A stretch of 64,000 nucleotides of DNA from Flagellimonas aequoris (lineage in GTDB: Bacteria; Bacteroidota; Bacteroidia; Flavobacteriales; Flavobacteriaceae), in NCBI RefSeq assembly GCF_003584165.1, contig NZ_QXFJ01000007.1, positions 1-64,000 of the forward strand. Direction: 5' to 3'. Below are positions 34,153-42,900 of the stretch, in pieces. Numbering within the stretch: position 1 is the stretch's first letter; each line of letters begins with the position of its first letter. A model generated the notes under the pieces. The model was not told where the DNA came from, did not search any database, and saw only the letters and a list, made by a program, of their open reading frames with translations. The translations under genes were made by a program, and so were the position numbers.

Positions 34153-35043
34153 TTATAGAATGTAAAACATTTCAGGTTTCTTTTTCTGTGGGATGTCCTC
34201 ATCACCTATCATCTCCTTTAGATTAATTTCTATAGTTTGGGCCAAATCGGTCATTGGTGTGTCCATTGGGTTGTTTTCAAAAGGATCCTGCATTAAAATT
34301 GATGTTTTCTCAATGGCTATAAAGATGATAGGGATAGCGACGGTAAGCCCAATTTCCACAGAGAGGTAATTATCGGACAAACCAAACGGAAGCATTGTGG
34401 CAAATACATAAATGATGAGGTGGATCAACAGGCTATGTGCCTTGGGGAATACCGTGTTTTTAATCCTTTCGCATTTGCCCATTGAATCGCAAAGACGCGC
34501 AATAGTACTGTCAATTTGTACCTGTTGGAATTTATTGATCACCTTATCGTTGCGGGCTTCTGATAAGGCTTCAGAATGTTTTAATAGAATAGCATTAGGA
34601 ACATTTTGGTCATTAATGTCCTGAATTTTTAAATAGCCAGCTACCTTAGGGGAAAAGTCCACTTTCCTTAAAGACTCACCCAGTGCATAGCACCACATAA
34701 TTTGTCGTAAAACTATTTCTTTAATCCTAAATTCATACTGACTATCCTGCCGGTCATAAAAGGTTATGCCCTGTCGTACCAAAGTACGAGAGTCGTTGAC
34801 AATGGCGCCCCAAATAATACGGGCTTCCCACCAGCGTTCATAGGCTTGATTGGTCCTGAAACCTAACAGTAGTGCCACAGCAGTCCCGAAAACCCCTGTA
34901 ACGGCTATAGGTATCGAAATTTTACTTAGAAAACCGAATTGGTCTAAAATACCCATAGTTATGGCATAAAACACAATAAATAAAATGTCATATTTAATAT
35001 ATTTAAGAAAGGACCAGATGGATATCCGTTTATTTAAGAGCAT
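34153..35043 (-). CDS. Bestrophin-family anion channel
   Basis: A 296-residue membrane protein of the bestrophin/UPF0187 type, with the signature RTNQAYERWWEARIIWGAIVNDSRTL (cited in part: NQAYERWWEAR) near residue 66 and DPFENNPMDTPM in the C-terminal part. Four membrane segments are expected. Bacterial members form pentameric ion channels. It lies one base from the MgtC start and 15 bases after the YceI stop, in a run of membrane and stress genes. The link to metals could be charge compensation during efflux, but that is speculation. Confidence 0.88.
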   Translation of the reverse strand: MLLNKRISIWSFLKYIKYDILFIVFYAITMGILDQFGFLSKISIPIAVTGVFGTAVALLLGFRTNQAYERWWEARIIWGAIVNDSRTLVRQGITFYDRQDSQYEFRIKEIVLRQIMWCYALGESLRKVDFSPKVAGYLKIQDINDQNVPNAILLKHSEALSEARNDKVINKFQQVQIDSTIARLCDSMGKCERIKNTVFPKAHSLLIHLIIYVFATMLPFGLSDNYLSVEIGLTVAIPIIFIAIEKTSILMQDPFENNPMDTPMTDLAQTIEINLKEMIGDEDIPQKKKPEMFYIL

Positions 35044-35058
35044 TTTTTATTTGTTAAA

Positions 35059-35601
35059 TTACTGGTTGTCCAATTTTAAAACCATTTGTGCAAACTGCAC
35101 TTCTATGGTATCATCTATACCTTTTATGATGGAATCCAAGCCTGTATCAGCCACCAAAACCTGTCCTCTGGCACTTATCAAACACGACATACTTACGCCT
35201 TGTTCAATATGTGTAATGGTTGCTTTAAATTGTGATTTAAAGGCTTTTCCTTGATAAGTAACATCTATCAGCCAATTAAAGTCGATAGGGTCGTGCCGTT
35301 TTGACAAAAAATCAACAGAAGGCACCGTACCGGTAAACCGAAGCATTAAGGGGTCTTCCTCCCCTGCCAGCATAGCTTTGATTTCAGGGTTGTTGGTCGA
35401 TAGCGTTTTAAGGTCGAGTACCCCACTGACCACTTTGGAATCATAGTCGAGATATAAGGCCAGTTTGTGGCTTTCTGCCTTAAAGGGTACACTATCGACC
35501 CTTGCCATCATCTCAACGTGGCCTTCTTCGGTCCTGTAAATTTTTTGGGCGTTCGCATTGAGAATACCAAAAAATAGAATTATCAATATATAGTACTTCA
35601 T
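35059..35601 (-). CDS. Exported YceI-like lipocalin-fold protein
   Basis: A 180-residue exported protein: signal peptide MKYYILIILFFGILNANAQ, then a beta-rich domain in the YceI style (YLDYDSKVVSGVLDLKTL and the closing HIEQGVSMSCLISA). YceI proteins bind polyprenyl or other lipids in the periplasm and respond to stress. The sequence is divergent, so the assignment is moderate. The gene sits between the zinc-ribbon gene (six bases away) and bestrophin, suggesting one transcript for envelope stress functions. Confidence 0.68.
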   Translation of the reverse strand: MKYYILIILFFGILNANAQKIYRTEEGHVEMMARVDSVPFKAESHKLALYLDYDSKVVSGVLDLKTLSTNNPEIKAMLAGEEDPLMLRFTGTVPSVDFLSKRHDPIDFNWLIDVTYQGKAFKSQFKATITHIEQGVSMSCLISARGQVLVADTGLDSIIKGIDDTIEVQFAQMVLKLDNQ

Positions 35602-35607
35602 CGGTTG

Positions 35608-35886
35608 TTATTTATTGATGCGTTCAGTACCGCAATTAGGACAAAATTTTGCTTCGACTGGCACACTCTCGTTACAATTGCTGCAGTTGGACTTGCCTAA
35701 AGGTGAACCGCACTTTTTACAAAAGGCTGCATTTTCATCATTTTTCTCACCACAGGCTGTGCAACGAATCATAACCTTTGCATCTGAACTATCTTCCCTA
35801 TAGCCATAACCGCGTTTATTGTGATGCCCACGGGAATGATGGCCTCCGTTTTGAAAGCCTCGAAATAAATGTTTTAAAAATCCCAT
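35608..35886 (-). CDS. Double zinc-ribbon protein
   Basis: A 92-residue protein with a His/Gly-rich start (NGGHHSRGHHNKRGYGY) and two zinc ribbons: CTACGEKNDENAAFCKKCG and CSNCNESVPVEAKFCPNCG, each with two CxxC knuckles. It could bind zinc or nucleic acid or serve as a protein-contact domain. The His-rich head is unusual and may bind metal too. The start of a transcript with YceI, bestrophin and MgtC is likely here. No family name more specific than zinc ribbon is justified. Confidence 0.78.
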   Translation of the reverse strand: MGFLKHLFRGFQNGGHHSRGHHNKRGYGYREDSSDAKVMIRCTACGEKNDENAAFCKKCGSPLGKSNCSNCNESVPVEAKFCPNCGTERINK

Positions 35887-35936
35887 ATCAATATATCTTT
35901 TAGTTTATTCTTTTATTAACCAGCCAATACCTGTCA

Positions 35937-36296
35937 TCAGTCACTTTCAATCCATATTTTGGCTTCCTGTTTTTGGTCTGAACCAAAATATTTGATTTCG
36001 GCATTGCAAAATGGTTTCATAAATTGGGTGGCCCACTTTCGCCACTTTTTTTCGCCGACCAATGCTATTTTTTCATACTCCTTTTCGTGGTCAACATCTT
36101 TAGAGAAATCTTTCCATAGCCCATCTATATGCCAGCCTTGAAAATCGTTCATCTCAAAATACCACCGAACCTTTAATCCTTTTTCAAGAATACTATGGAT
36201 AAGCGGATGTATTTTTTCAAAGTCGTACTGGTTGAGTTTACCGCTAGCCTTTGTGGTAACCACATTTTCGCTCTTTATGTCTGTAATCTGTAACAT
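35937..36296 (-). CDS. SpoIIAA-like (STAS-related) protein 2
   Basis: A 119-residue paralog of the product at 33233, sharing the opening MLQI, ASGKLNQYDFEKIHPLI (residues 17-33) and KIALVGEKKWRKWAT. It has more aromatic residues in the central loop (FEMNDFQGWHIDGLW). It is cytoplasmic and likely a small ligand-binding domain. It heads the unit at 36296 with a candidate Fur-type operator 26 bases upstream. The zinc-ribbon gene follows after 50 bases. No experimental role is known for this group. Confidence 0.8.
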   Translation of the reverse strand: MLQITDIKSENVVTTKASGKLNQYDFEKIHPLIHSILEKGLKVRWYFEMNDFQGWHIDGLWKDFSKDVDHEKEYEKIALVGEKKWRKWATQFMKPFCNAEIKYFGSDQKQEAKIWIESD

Positions 36297-36321
36297 CTTT
36301 TAAAATTAATATTATTATTAG

Positions 36322-36336
36322 TGCATTGTAAGTGCA
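36322..36336. promoter_or_regulatory. Candidate Fur-family operator B
   Basis: TGCATTGTAAGTGCA, followed by AAA. It has exact TGCA ends with a seven-base centre. It lies 26 bases upstream of the ATG of SpoIIAA-like gene 2. The size (15 bases) fits the usual Fur-family box. Confidence 0.52.
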
Positions 36337-36365
36337 AATATCCATTGGCTTTACACTTGCTTTTC

Positions 36366-37136
36366 TTAATTATAAAGCGCCTTCTTTTTTCCTAAGTGCA
36401 AGATGGCTTCGGGCAAATCGAGTTCGCGCGTTCCGTTGCCGGTTCTAATATAAAACCGTGACCTCCCGTCTTGACTTAGATAGACCGGTGTTTTGGCCGG
36501 GTCTATTTCTATGTAGCACACATCATTTTCTCCATATCTGTAAAAAGATACATTTACAGCCGTACATAAATGGGTGCCCAATTTTAGAGATATCAACTGC
36601 ATCAGGTATTGTTCAAAACCATCTCTATCTGGTTTTTTCAAGGTTTCAAAATCCTGGTTTAGACCGAGGATGTTGCCGTTATCGTCTACTCCTATAAGCA
36701 AATTACCACCGTTGGTGTTCATAAAACCCGCTATGGTCTTGATAATTACAAATTCCAACTGTTTATTCACTTTGGATTGACGTAAATCCCATCGCAGACT
36801 TGATTTGAACTCCACCAAATCATTCTCGCCTTTTTTAATGAGTTCCAGCAGGGTTTGCCCATCCATCCGTTTCCTGTTCAGTTGAAAAATCTTTTTTCTG
36901 AAAAAGACCATCAAGGCAAGGCTGCTTCCCAATATTCCGAACAACAGGTTTTTAAGGACTTGGTCAACATCGGTAAAACCCCATACGGTTTCAAAAGCCT
37001 CGCCAAGATAGCTTGGCCAGTGACCGGAATCGCCCGACCGGTCAAAGAGAAAAAGGGATAGGCCCAAGGGTTGCAGTATAAAGACCCCAAAGGCAAAGCC
37101 TGCCAAAAGCCATATCCCTATTTTTCTTCTTTGCAT
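36366..37136 (-). CDS. Membrane-anchored AlbA_2 (Schlafen-type) ATP-binding domain protein
   Basis: A 256-residue protein with two N-terminal helices (about 8-26 and 63-82) and a C-terminal AlbA_2 domain: LVEFKSSLRWDLRQ, IAGFMNTNGGNLLIGVDDNGNILGL and FYIRTGNGTRELDLPEA. This domain is seen in Schlafen-like and putative transcription or RNA-acting proteins. The membrane-bound form is reported in several bacteria without clear function. It stands 42 bases from the SHOCT gene. It might be a sensor; no effector domain other than AlbA_2 is visible. Confidence 0.8.
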   Translation of the reverse strand: MQRRKIGIWLLAGFAFGVFILQPLGLSLFLFDRSGDSGHWPSYLGEAFETVWGFTDVDQVLKNLLFGILGSSLALMVFFRKKIFQLNRKRMDGQTLLELIKKGENDLVEFKSSLRWDLRQSKVNKQLEFVIIKTIAGFMNTNGGNLLIGVDDNGNILGLNQDFETLKKPDRDGFEQYLMQLISLKLGTHLCTAVNVSFYRYGENDVCYIEIDPAKTPVYLSQDGRSRFYIRTGNGTRELDLPEAILHLGKKKALYN

Positions 37137-37178
37137 AGATAACGGTGTTATGGTCGTTCGGTCAAAAGCAAAACACTG

Positions 37179-37397
37179 TTATTTTTTGTCCTTTAACAGG
37201 AACGTCTTGCGTTTCTCAAACTCCTCTTCGTCGATTTCGCCGCGGGCGTACCGCTCCCTCAGGGCTTCCATTGCCCTGTCCTTTCTGTTTTTCTGTCCCG
37301 GTGTGGGGTAGGGAATCAGGAATATCCAGAAGATGAGGATTATCCATAACCCCCACCATATCCAGTGCATTCCCCCAAAATACCAATCGTCCATCAT
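37179..37397 (-). CDS. Short SHOCT-domain membrane protein
   Basis: A 72-residue protein with one Trp-rich helix (WIWWGLWIILIFWIFLIPYP) at about 12-31 and a C-terminal SHOCT domain, DRAMEALRERYARGEIDEEEFEKRK. SHOCT modules mediate oligomerisation and are often attached to small membrane proteins near metal efflux genes. It lies 27 bases after the stop of SpoIIAA-like gene 3. The role is unknown, possibly scaffolding. Confidence 0.85.
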   Translation of the reverse strand: MMDDWYFGGMHWIWWGLWIILIFWIFLIPYPTPGQKNRKDRAMEALRERYARGEIDEEEFEKRKTFLLKDKK

Positions 37398-37424
37398 AAT
37401 TTTCTAGATTTAAAGATTCATGTT

Positions 37425-37796
37425 TCAGTTACTATTGCTATTGCTTGTTTGTTCGAGCCAGTTGTTGGCCATGTTTCCATCTTCAGGTCCGAAATATTTT
37501 ATGTGGGCTTCACTAAACGGCAATAGCGATTCGGTAAACCGTTCTTGCCATGTTTTTTCGCCCACCAAGGCTATTTTCTTAAGCCGTGCTTCTTCGGGAA
37601 AGGAAATATCCAACCTCTCACCGCTGCTTTTCTTCACTCCTTTTTTGGGAGGCTCCATTTCCATATACCAAGCGGCCCGTTCATTGCTTTTCAAATGTTC
37701 ATTCAGGGCCTTGACCAAGGTCGCCCCATCATCGGCATCCAGCTCTTGATCTGCGATGGTATATAAGATTTGGTCTTTTTTATAGATTGCTATCAT
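37425..37796 (-). CDS. SpoIIAA-like (STAS-related) protein 3
   Basis: A 123-residue, more diverged member of the set: KIALVGEKTWQERFTESLLPFSEAHIKYFG (cited in part: KIALVGEKTWQERF) matches the other two paralogs, while the first half has lost the SGKL motif. An Asn/Ser-rich tail ends the protein. It follows the Fur gene by 34 bases. Three such genes in 4.6 kb, each next to a different metal unit, suggests repeated use of the domain on this island. Confidence 0.75.
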   Translation of the reverse strand: MIAIYKKDQILYTIADQELDADDGATLVKALNEHLKSNERAAWYMEMEPPKKGVKKSSGERLDISFPEEARLKKIALVGEKTWQERFTESLLPFSEAHIKYFGPEDGNMANNWLEQTSNSNSN

Positions 37797-37830
37797 CGTC
37801 GTATTCTTTTGATGTTATTGTCCTTAAAGG

Positions 37831-38253
37831 TTACTCCAAATTGCCATTGCATTTATTGCATACTCCCGTTACGACCAGGTTGATATCCTCCGCCATATAT
37901 CCTTGGGGCAGGTTTACCTGCGGGATTTTACGGTCGGTCAAACAAACGGTCTCGTTGCACCGGGTGCAATGAAAATGCAGGTGCAGGTCGTTGCCCACCT
38001 CACATTCACAGTCTTCCTCACAGAGCGCATATTTCATAATGCCCGTACCGTCCTCTATTTGATGTACGATGCCTTTTTCCTCAAATGTTTTCATCGTCCG
38101 GAAAAGGGTACTCCTTTCCGACTTCTCGAAGAAACTCTCCAATTCGCCCAAACTGATGGCCACCTCGTTTTCCAGTAACTTTTTATAGGTCAACAGACGC
38201 ATCGGGGTGGGTCGTATTCCCTTGCTCTCCAATTTTTTGACGATTTTTTCCAT
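37831..38253 (-). CDS. Fur-family transcriptional regulator 2
   Basis: A 140-residue Fur-type repressor. Winged-helix part: GIRPTPMRLLTYKKLLEN and TLFRTMKTFEEKGIVHQI. Metal and dimer part: LHLHFHCTRCNETVCLTD and CNKCNGN with two CxxC pairs. It also carries an acidic Cys patch, CEEDCECEVGNDLH, absent from regulator 1, that could tune metal choice. It lies ten bases after the PII-like gene, so it is inside the Czc operon and is probably its repressor. The metal is likely zinc or a similar divalent ion. Confidence 0.88.
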   Translation of the reverse strand: MEKIVKKLESKGIRPTPMRLLTYKKLLENEVAISLGELESFFEKSERSTLFRTMKTFEEKGIVHQIEDGTGIMKYALCEEDCECEVGNDLHLHFHCTRCNETVCLTDRKIPQVNLPQGYMAEDINLVVTGVCNKCNGNLE

Positions 38254-38263
38254 GTGCGATGGG

Positions 38264-38602
38264 TCAGAGGTCGTACCGTTTTAAGGATTCCCCCGTTTTG
38301 ATCTGGAAGGCATCCTCAATATCCGATAAATAGATGATACCGTCCCCTGGGTCGGGCGTTTTACCGTTTTCCGTAATAATATCGATTGCCGATTGTGCTT
38401 CTTCATTTTGACATACCAGCTCCACTTTTACCACCGGACTATCGGTTACGTGAAAATCCAATGAGGGCTTCGCGCCTTTTGCTTTGAATGCTCCAGTACC
38501 CTCCGCCTGTGAAAGCGTCATACTTTTAAAACCTTTATCGCTAAGGGCTTCGATGACCCTTTGTATCCTGTTCGGTTTAACAAATGCTTTTATTTCTTTC
38601 AT
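38264..38602 (-). CDS. PII-like protein of the metal-efflux type
   Basis: A 112-residue PII-fold protein: MKEIKAFVKPNRIQRVIEAL, a T-loop region about residues 35-55, and DGIIYLSDIEDAFQIKTGE at the C-terminus, close to the GKIFV-type beta strand of GlnB proteins. The uridylylation Tyr of GlnB is not present in the usual place. A distinct PII group occurs beside heavy-metal RND pumps in many bacteria, and the position here between czcB and fur agrees. It may sense nucleotides or metal and act on the pump, but this is unproven. Confidence 0.85.
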   Translation of the reverse strand: MKEIKAFVKPNRIQRVIEALSDKGFKSMTLSQAEGTGAFKAKGAKPSLDFHVTDSPVVKVELVCQNEEAQSAIDIITENGKTPDPGDGIIYLSDIEDAFQIKTGESLKRYDL

Positions 38603-38627
38603 TTTTAAAATGTTTAAATTTTTAATC

Positions 38628-38701
38628 GATTTTGAACCGAGCCTGTTCTTTAATTTTTAACTAACTAAATTAAGTCGATAAACAAACTCGGAATCAAAAT
38701 C
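38628..38701. repeat. Long inverted repeat between czcB and the PII-like gene
   Basis: GATTTTGAACCGAGCCTGTT (38628-38647) is complementary to AACAAACTCGGAATCAAAATC (38681-38701, 21 bases; one unpaired base and three or so mismatches). The loop is 33 bases and AT-rich. It could be an RNA hairpin that separates expression of the pump genes from the PII-Fur genes, or stabilises the upstream messenger. Confidence 0.6.
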
Positions 38702-38717
38702 CTTGATTTTTAGAGAA

Positions 38718-39980
38718 TTAATGTCCGTGCTCCAATTCGCCTTTCACCATTTCTGAAGAAAGAGTATAGGCCCCATTTGTTACTATTTTGATATTTTCGG
38801 GTGTTCCTGCAGGCAGGTTAACTTCTACAAACCCCAGATCGTTGACCCCCGTGCTCACGGGGATGCGTTTATATTTCATTTTATTTTCAACAGGTTCTTC
38901 ATCCTCATCCATGATGAAGATATAAGACTGTTCACCTTCCTGGACAATAGCTTCCTCGGGAACAGCAAAGCCTGATTTTTCTCCTTGTACAATTCTTCCC
39001 TCCACATACATTCCGGGCAAAAGGTCCTTGTCTTTATTCTCGATATCTGCCAATACCTCTATGGCCTTCGGATCGCTCTCAAACGTCTGCCCTATGGAAC
39101 GCACGGTGGCCTTTAACAATTCATTAGGTTTTGAGGCTGTTGAAAAATAAATCTGTTGTCCCTCCTTGACCTGCTTGATGTCCTTTTCATATACTTTGAA
39201 ATTGACATAGATTTTCGAATTATCGCTTATCGAGAACATTTTGGATTGTGGGGCCACATAATCGCCCAGGCTTACCATTACTTCGCCCACATAGCCACTA
39301 ATGGGCGTAATAATGGGGATGGCAGAATAGATCTCCCCTTCGGCCACTTTGGAAGGGTCCAGTCCCAACAAGCGTAGTTTGGACTTTAGGCCGTTTACAC
39401 TGGAAGTGGTGGAACGAAATTTGGATTGCGCCATTTGGAATTCCTTGCCAGAGGAAACCCCTTTGTCATAGAGGGTCTTTTTGCGCTCAAAATCCTGCTT
39501 TAAAAATACCAGTTCGTCATTCTTTTCCTGGTATTCCTGTTGCATGGCGATGATATCCGGGTGTTCTATATAGGCCAACACCTGTCCCTTGCGCACAATG
39601 TTGCCCGGTACTACCTTGATCGAGCTAACATTTCCACCAATAAAGGGACTAATGTTTGCCCTGTCCTGTGGGAAGAGTTCGAGTGTTCCTGTTACCTTAA
39701 TGTTGTTCCCTAAATTACGTTCCTCCAGAGGTTTCGTTTCCAGACCGATGGTTTCGGCCTGTTGTTTTGTAAGTTCAACAACACCTTCTTCCCCTTCTTC
39801 CCCTTCGTGGCCACCTTCTTCTTCGTCGTGACCCTCTTCTCCGTGCGCATCTTCTCCAGGTGCTTCGGTTTTTGATACGCCTTCCGTTTCGTTATGCCCA
39901 AGCTCGGATTTTGGGGCATCGTTACAGCTCAGAAACATAAGTGTCAATAATACGGTACTAACTAATAGTATATTCTTCAT
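38718..39980 (-). CDS. czcB: CzcB-type RND periplasmic adaptor lipoprotein
   Basis: A 420-residue membrane-fusion protein with a lipobox (LTLMFLSC, Cys about 19). A His/Glu-rich linker (GHEGEEGEEG and HGEEGHDEEEGGHEG, residues about 45-66) may bind metal. Barrel-sandwich and beta-barrel domains follow (NISPFIGGNVSSIKVVPGNIVRKGQVL in part; VYEKDIKQVKEGQQIYF). It ends HGH. It joins the pump with the outer-membrane channel. It starts 18 bases after the stop of the pump-channel fusion and is therefore in the same operon. Confidence 0.9.
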   Translation of the reverse strand: MKNILLVSTVLLTLMFLSCNDAPKSELGHNETEGVSKTEAPGEDAHGEEGHDEEEGGHEGEEGEEGVVELTKQQAETIGLETKPLEERNLGNNIKVTGTLELFPQDRANISPFIGGNVSSIKVVPGNIVRKGQVLAYIEHPDIIAMQQEYQEKNDELVFLKQDFERKKTLYDKGVSSGKEFQMAQSKFRSTTSSVNGLKSKLRLLGLDPSKVAEGEIYSAIPIITPISGYVGEVMVSLGDYVAPQSKMFSISDNSKIYVNFKVYEKDIKQVKEGQQIYFSTASKPNELLKATVRSIGQTFESDPKAIEVLADIENKDKDLLPGMYVEGRIVQGEKSGFAVPEEAIVQEGEQSYIFIMDEDEEPVENKMKYKRIPVSTGVNDLGFVEVNLPAGTPENIKIVTNGAYTLSSEMVKGELEHGH

Positions 39981-39998
39981 TTTTCTTTCTTTTTAAGA

Positions 39999-42900
39999 TT
40001 ATAGATTGCCCAATTGATATTGTATCTCAATGGCCTGTTGGTTATATTGGTTGATGAAATCCAAATGGTTTATTTTGATGTTGATGGCACTGTTGAGGAT
40101 GGTGATATAGCTAATGTAGTCTATCTCACCTTCCTTGTTTGCCAGTTCGGCAGTGGTCAACTGTTCCTCTGCCAGTGGCAGTGCCGCTTCTTCATAGTAC
40201 CTCAACGACTTCAACGTTTTGTCCTGGGCTTTGTACAGTTGGGAGACCAGGCTCTCGGTGGTCGCCTTTTGTGTCAAATACTGGTTTTCGGCCACCATGG
40301 CATCTGCCTTGGCCGCCCTTACCCTATTTTTTTGCGGAAGGAACCACAAAGGGATGCTGATGCCCGCCTGATAGGCATTGAACCCCGTAACATCATTATA
40401 CTTGAGATTGTCATAGCTCAGGCTGAACTTTGGCAGGAACTGGGATTTTTCGACCTTTACGTTCGCTTTGCCCACTGCTGCGTTCTGAAGGTCGAACTGC
40501 AGCAACGGGTTATTGCTTATATCCAAAGTGTCTACAACCGATATTGGGTTTATGATCCCATAAGGCCCATCCATCGTATCAATGGAACCATCGATTCCCA
40601 GATATTGCTTCAATGCCCTTTTGGCGATCTCGATATCATCATAGGACTGTTGCTTTAATACCTGTATTTGTTGGTACTCCGAGGTAGCCGAAATATAGGC
40701 GAGTTTTCCGGTCTCACCGCTATCGTACCTCAATTTGGCCGCACTTTCAAAATCGGCATAGATGCTGTCCAGCCTTTCGGCGAGTTTCAGGCGGGCCTTA
40801 TTGTAGGCAATCTCGTAATAGGCCTGCATCACATCCCGTAACAGCTGCTGCTCACTAAGGTCATAGAATTTCTCGCCCAGCTTGGTGCGTTCCTTATAGA
40901 ACCTGGATTTTGAAAACCCGGAGAGCAGGTCAATGTTGCCCTGTTGTACCCCGAAGGTACGCAGATTTCCCTGATTCAGGCCTTGGTCTTCCCTGCCGGC
41001 ATATAGAAACGTGCTGCCCAGGTCAAAACTGGTGCCCTTCAAGGCCTGTTCCCTGTCTATGAACGCTTGTCCTTCCTTTAGGGTGGGATAATTTTCCCTT
41101 GCCATTACTATAGCTTCATCTAAAGTCAAGGTTTGAGCGATGGGATTGTTTTGGGCCGATAGGTTACCAGATGATAAAAATCCTCCAACCAACAATAAAA
41201 CTGGAATGATGGCTTGACTTTTTTTGATATAACCCGTATTGTCACCATTATTTCTACGCTCCTTACGGGATTCCAACCAACTATAAAGTACCGGGACTAC
41301 CACCAATGTTAAAAAGGTTGCCGTAATCAAGCCACCAATAACGACGGTTGCCAATGGTCGCTGCACTTCTGCACCACCGGAAGTAGAAATCGCCATTGGG
41401 ATAAAGCCCATAATGGCCGCCGTTGCCGTAAGCAATATAGGGCGCAAGCGCTCGTGGGTTGCCTCGTAGATCCTGTCTTTTAAATTTGTCATACCACTTT
41501 CTTTTAAATCATTGAATTTGTTGATCAGTACCAATCCGTTCAATACCGCTACCCCAAAGAGCACGATAAACCCAACACCTGCGGAAATACTGAATGGCAT
41601 TCCCCGTATCCAAAGGGCAAACACGCCACCAATGGCTGCCAGGGGTACTGCCATATAAATCATTACCGACTGTGAGAACGAGCTCAAGGCAAAGTAGAGC
41701 AATATGAAAATTAGGAACAGTGCAATAGGCACTACGATCATTAATCGGTCGGTCGCCCTTTGAAGGTTCTCAAAAGAACCGCCATAGGTTATATAATAGC
41801 CCGGGGGCAGTTTCAACTGGGCATCGAGCTTTTGCTGAACCTCCTCGACCATGGACTTGACATCCCTGCCCCGAACGTTTACCCCCACATAGATTCGCCG
41901 GTAGGTATTGTCCCTGGAAATTTGCATGGGCCCGGGTTTATAGCTGATGTCCGCCAATTCCTTTAGGGGCACTTGGTTACCACTGGGCAGGTCTATGTAC
42001 AGGTTTTTAAGGTTGTTGATATCCTTTCGATAGGCCTCGGCCAGACGGATGACCACTTCAAAGCGCTTTTCGCCCTCGAATATGACACTTGCCGATTCCC
42101 CTGCGAAGGCGGCACTCACATAATCGTTGAGCTTGTCAATGGTAACCCCGTATTGCGCCATCTTTGCCCGGTTATAGACAACGGTCATCTGTGGCAGGCC
42201 ACTGGTCGCTTCCGCCCGTACATCACCAGCGCCATCTACGGTTTGTATGATTGCCGCCATTTCTTGCGCCTTTTCGGCCAGAACATCCAGGTCCTCACCA
42301 TAGATCTTGATGGCAACATCTTCCCGGACACCCGTCAACAGTTCATTGAAACGGAGCTCTACGGGTTGGGTAAACACAAAGTTCACACCGGGGATAACCG
42401 AAATCTTTTCCTTTATTTTTTCTATGAGTTCTTCCTTGCTCTCCGCACTGGTCCATTTGCTCTTATCCTTTTCAAGGATGATGTAACTATCGGCAATGTC
42501 CATGGGCATGGGGTCGGTAGGGATTTCTGCCACCCCGATCCTCGAGATCATGGTCTTCACTTCGGGAAATTCATTTACCAGATTTTGTAGTTTTTTTGAA
42601 GCTTCAATGGATTCGGTAAGGCTACTGCCAGGTTTTATCAGGGCCTGCATGGCAATATCGCCTTCATCCAGCTTTGGGATAAACTCCCCGCCCATAGTGC
42701 TAAAAATAAATCCTGCGATTGCCAGTAAAGCAACTGCCCCTAAAACAATACCTGCCTTAAAACGCAATGCAAACGAAAGCAATGGCTTATACGCTTTGTT
42801 CAACCCTGCCATGATTTTATCACTGAACCTATCGATACTATTTTCAAATTTGGCGAACCAATGGTCCGGGTTTTTTGCAGGTTTCAGGAACAAGGCCGAA

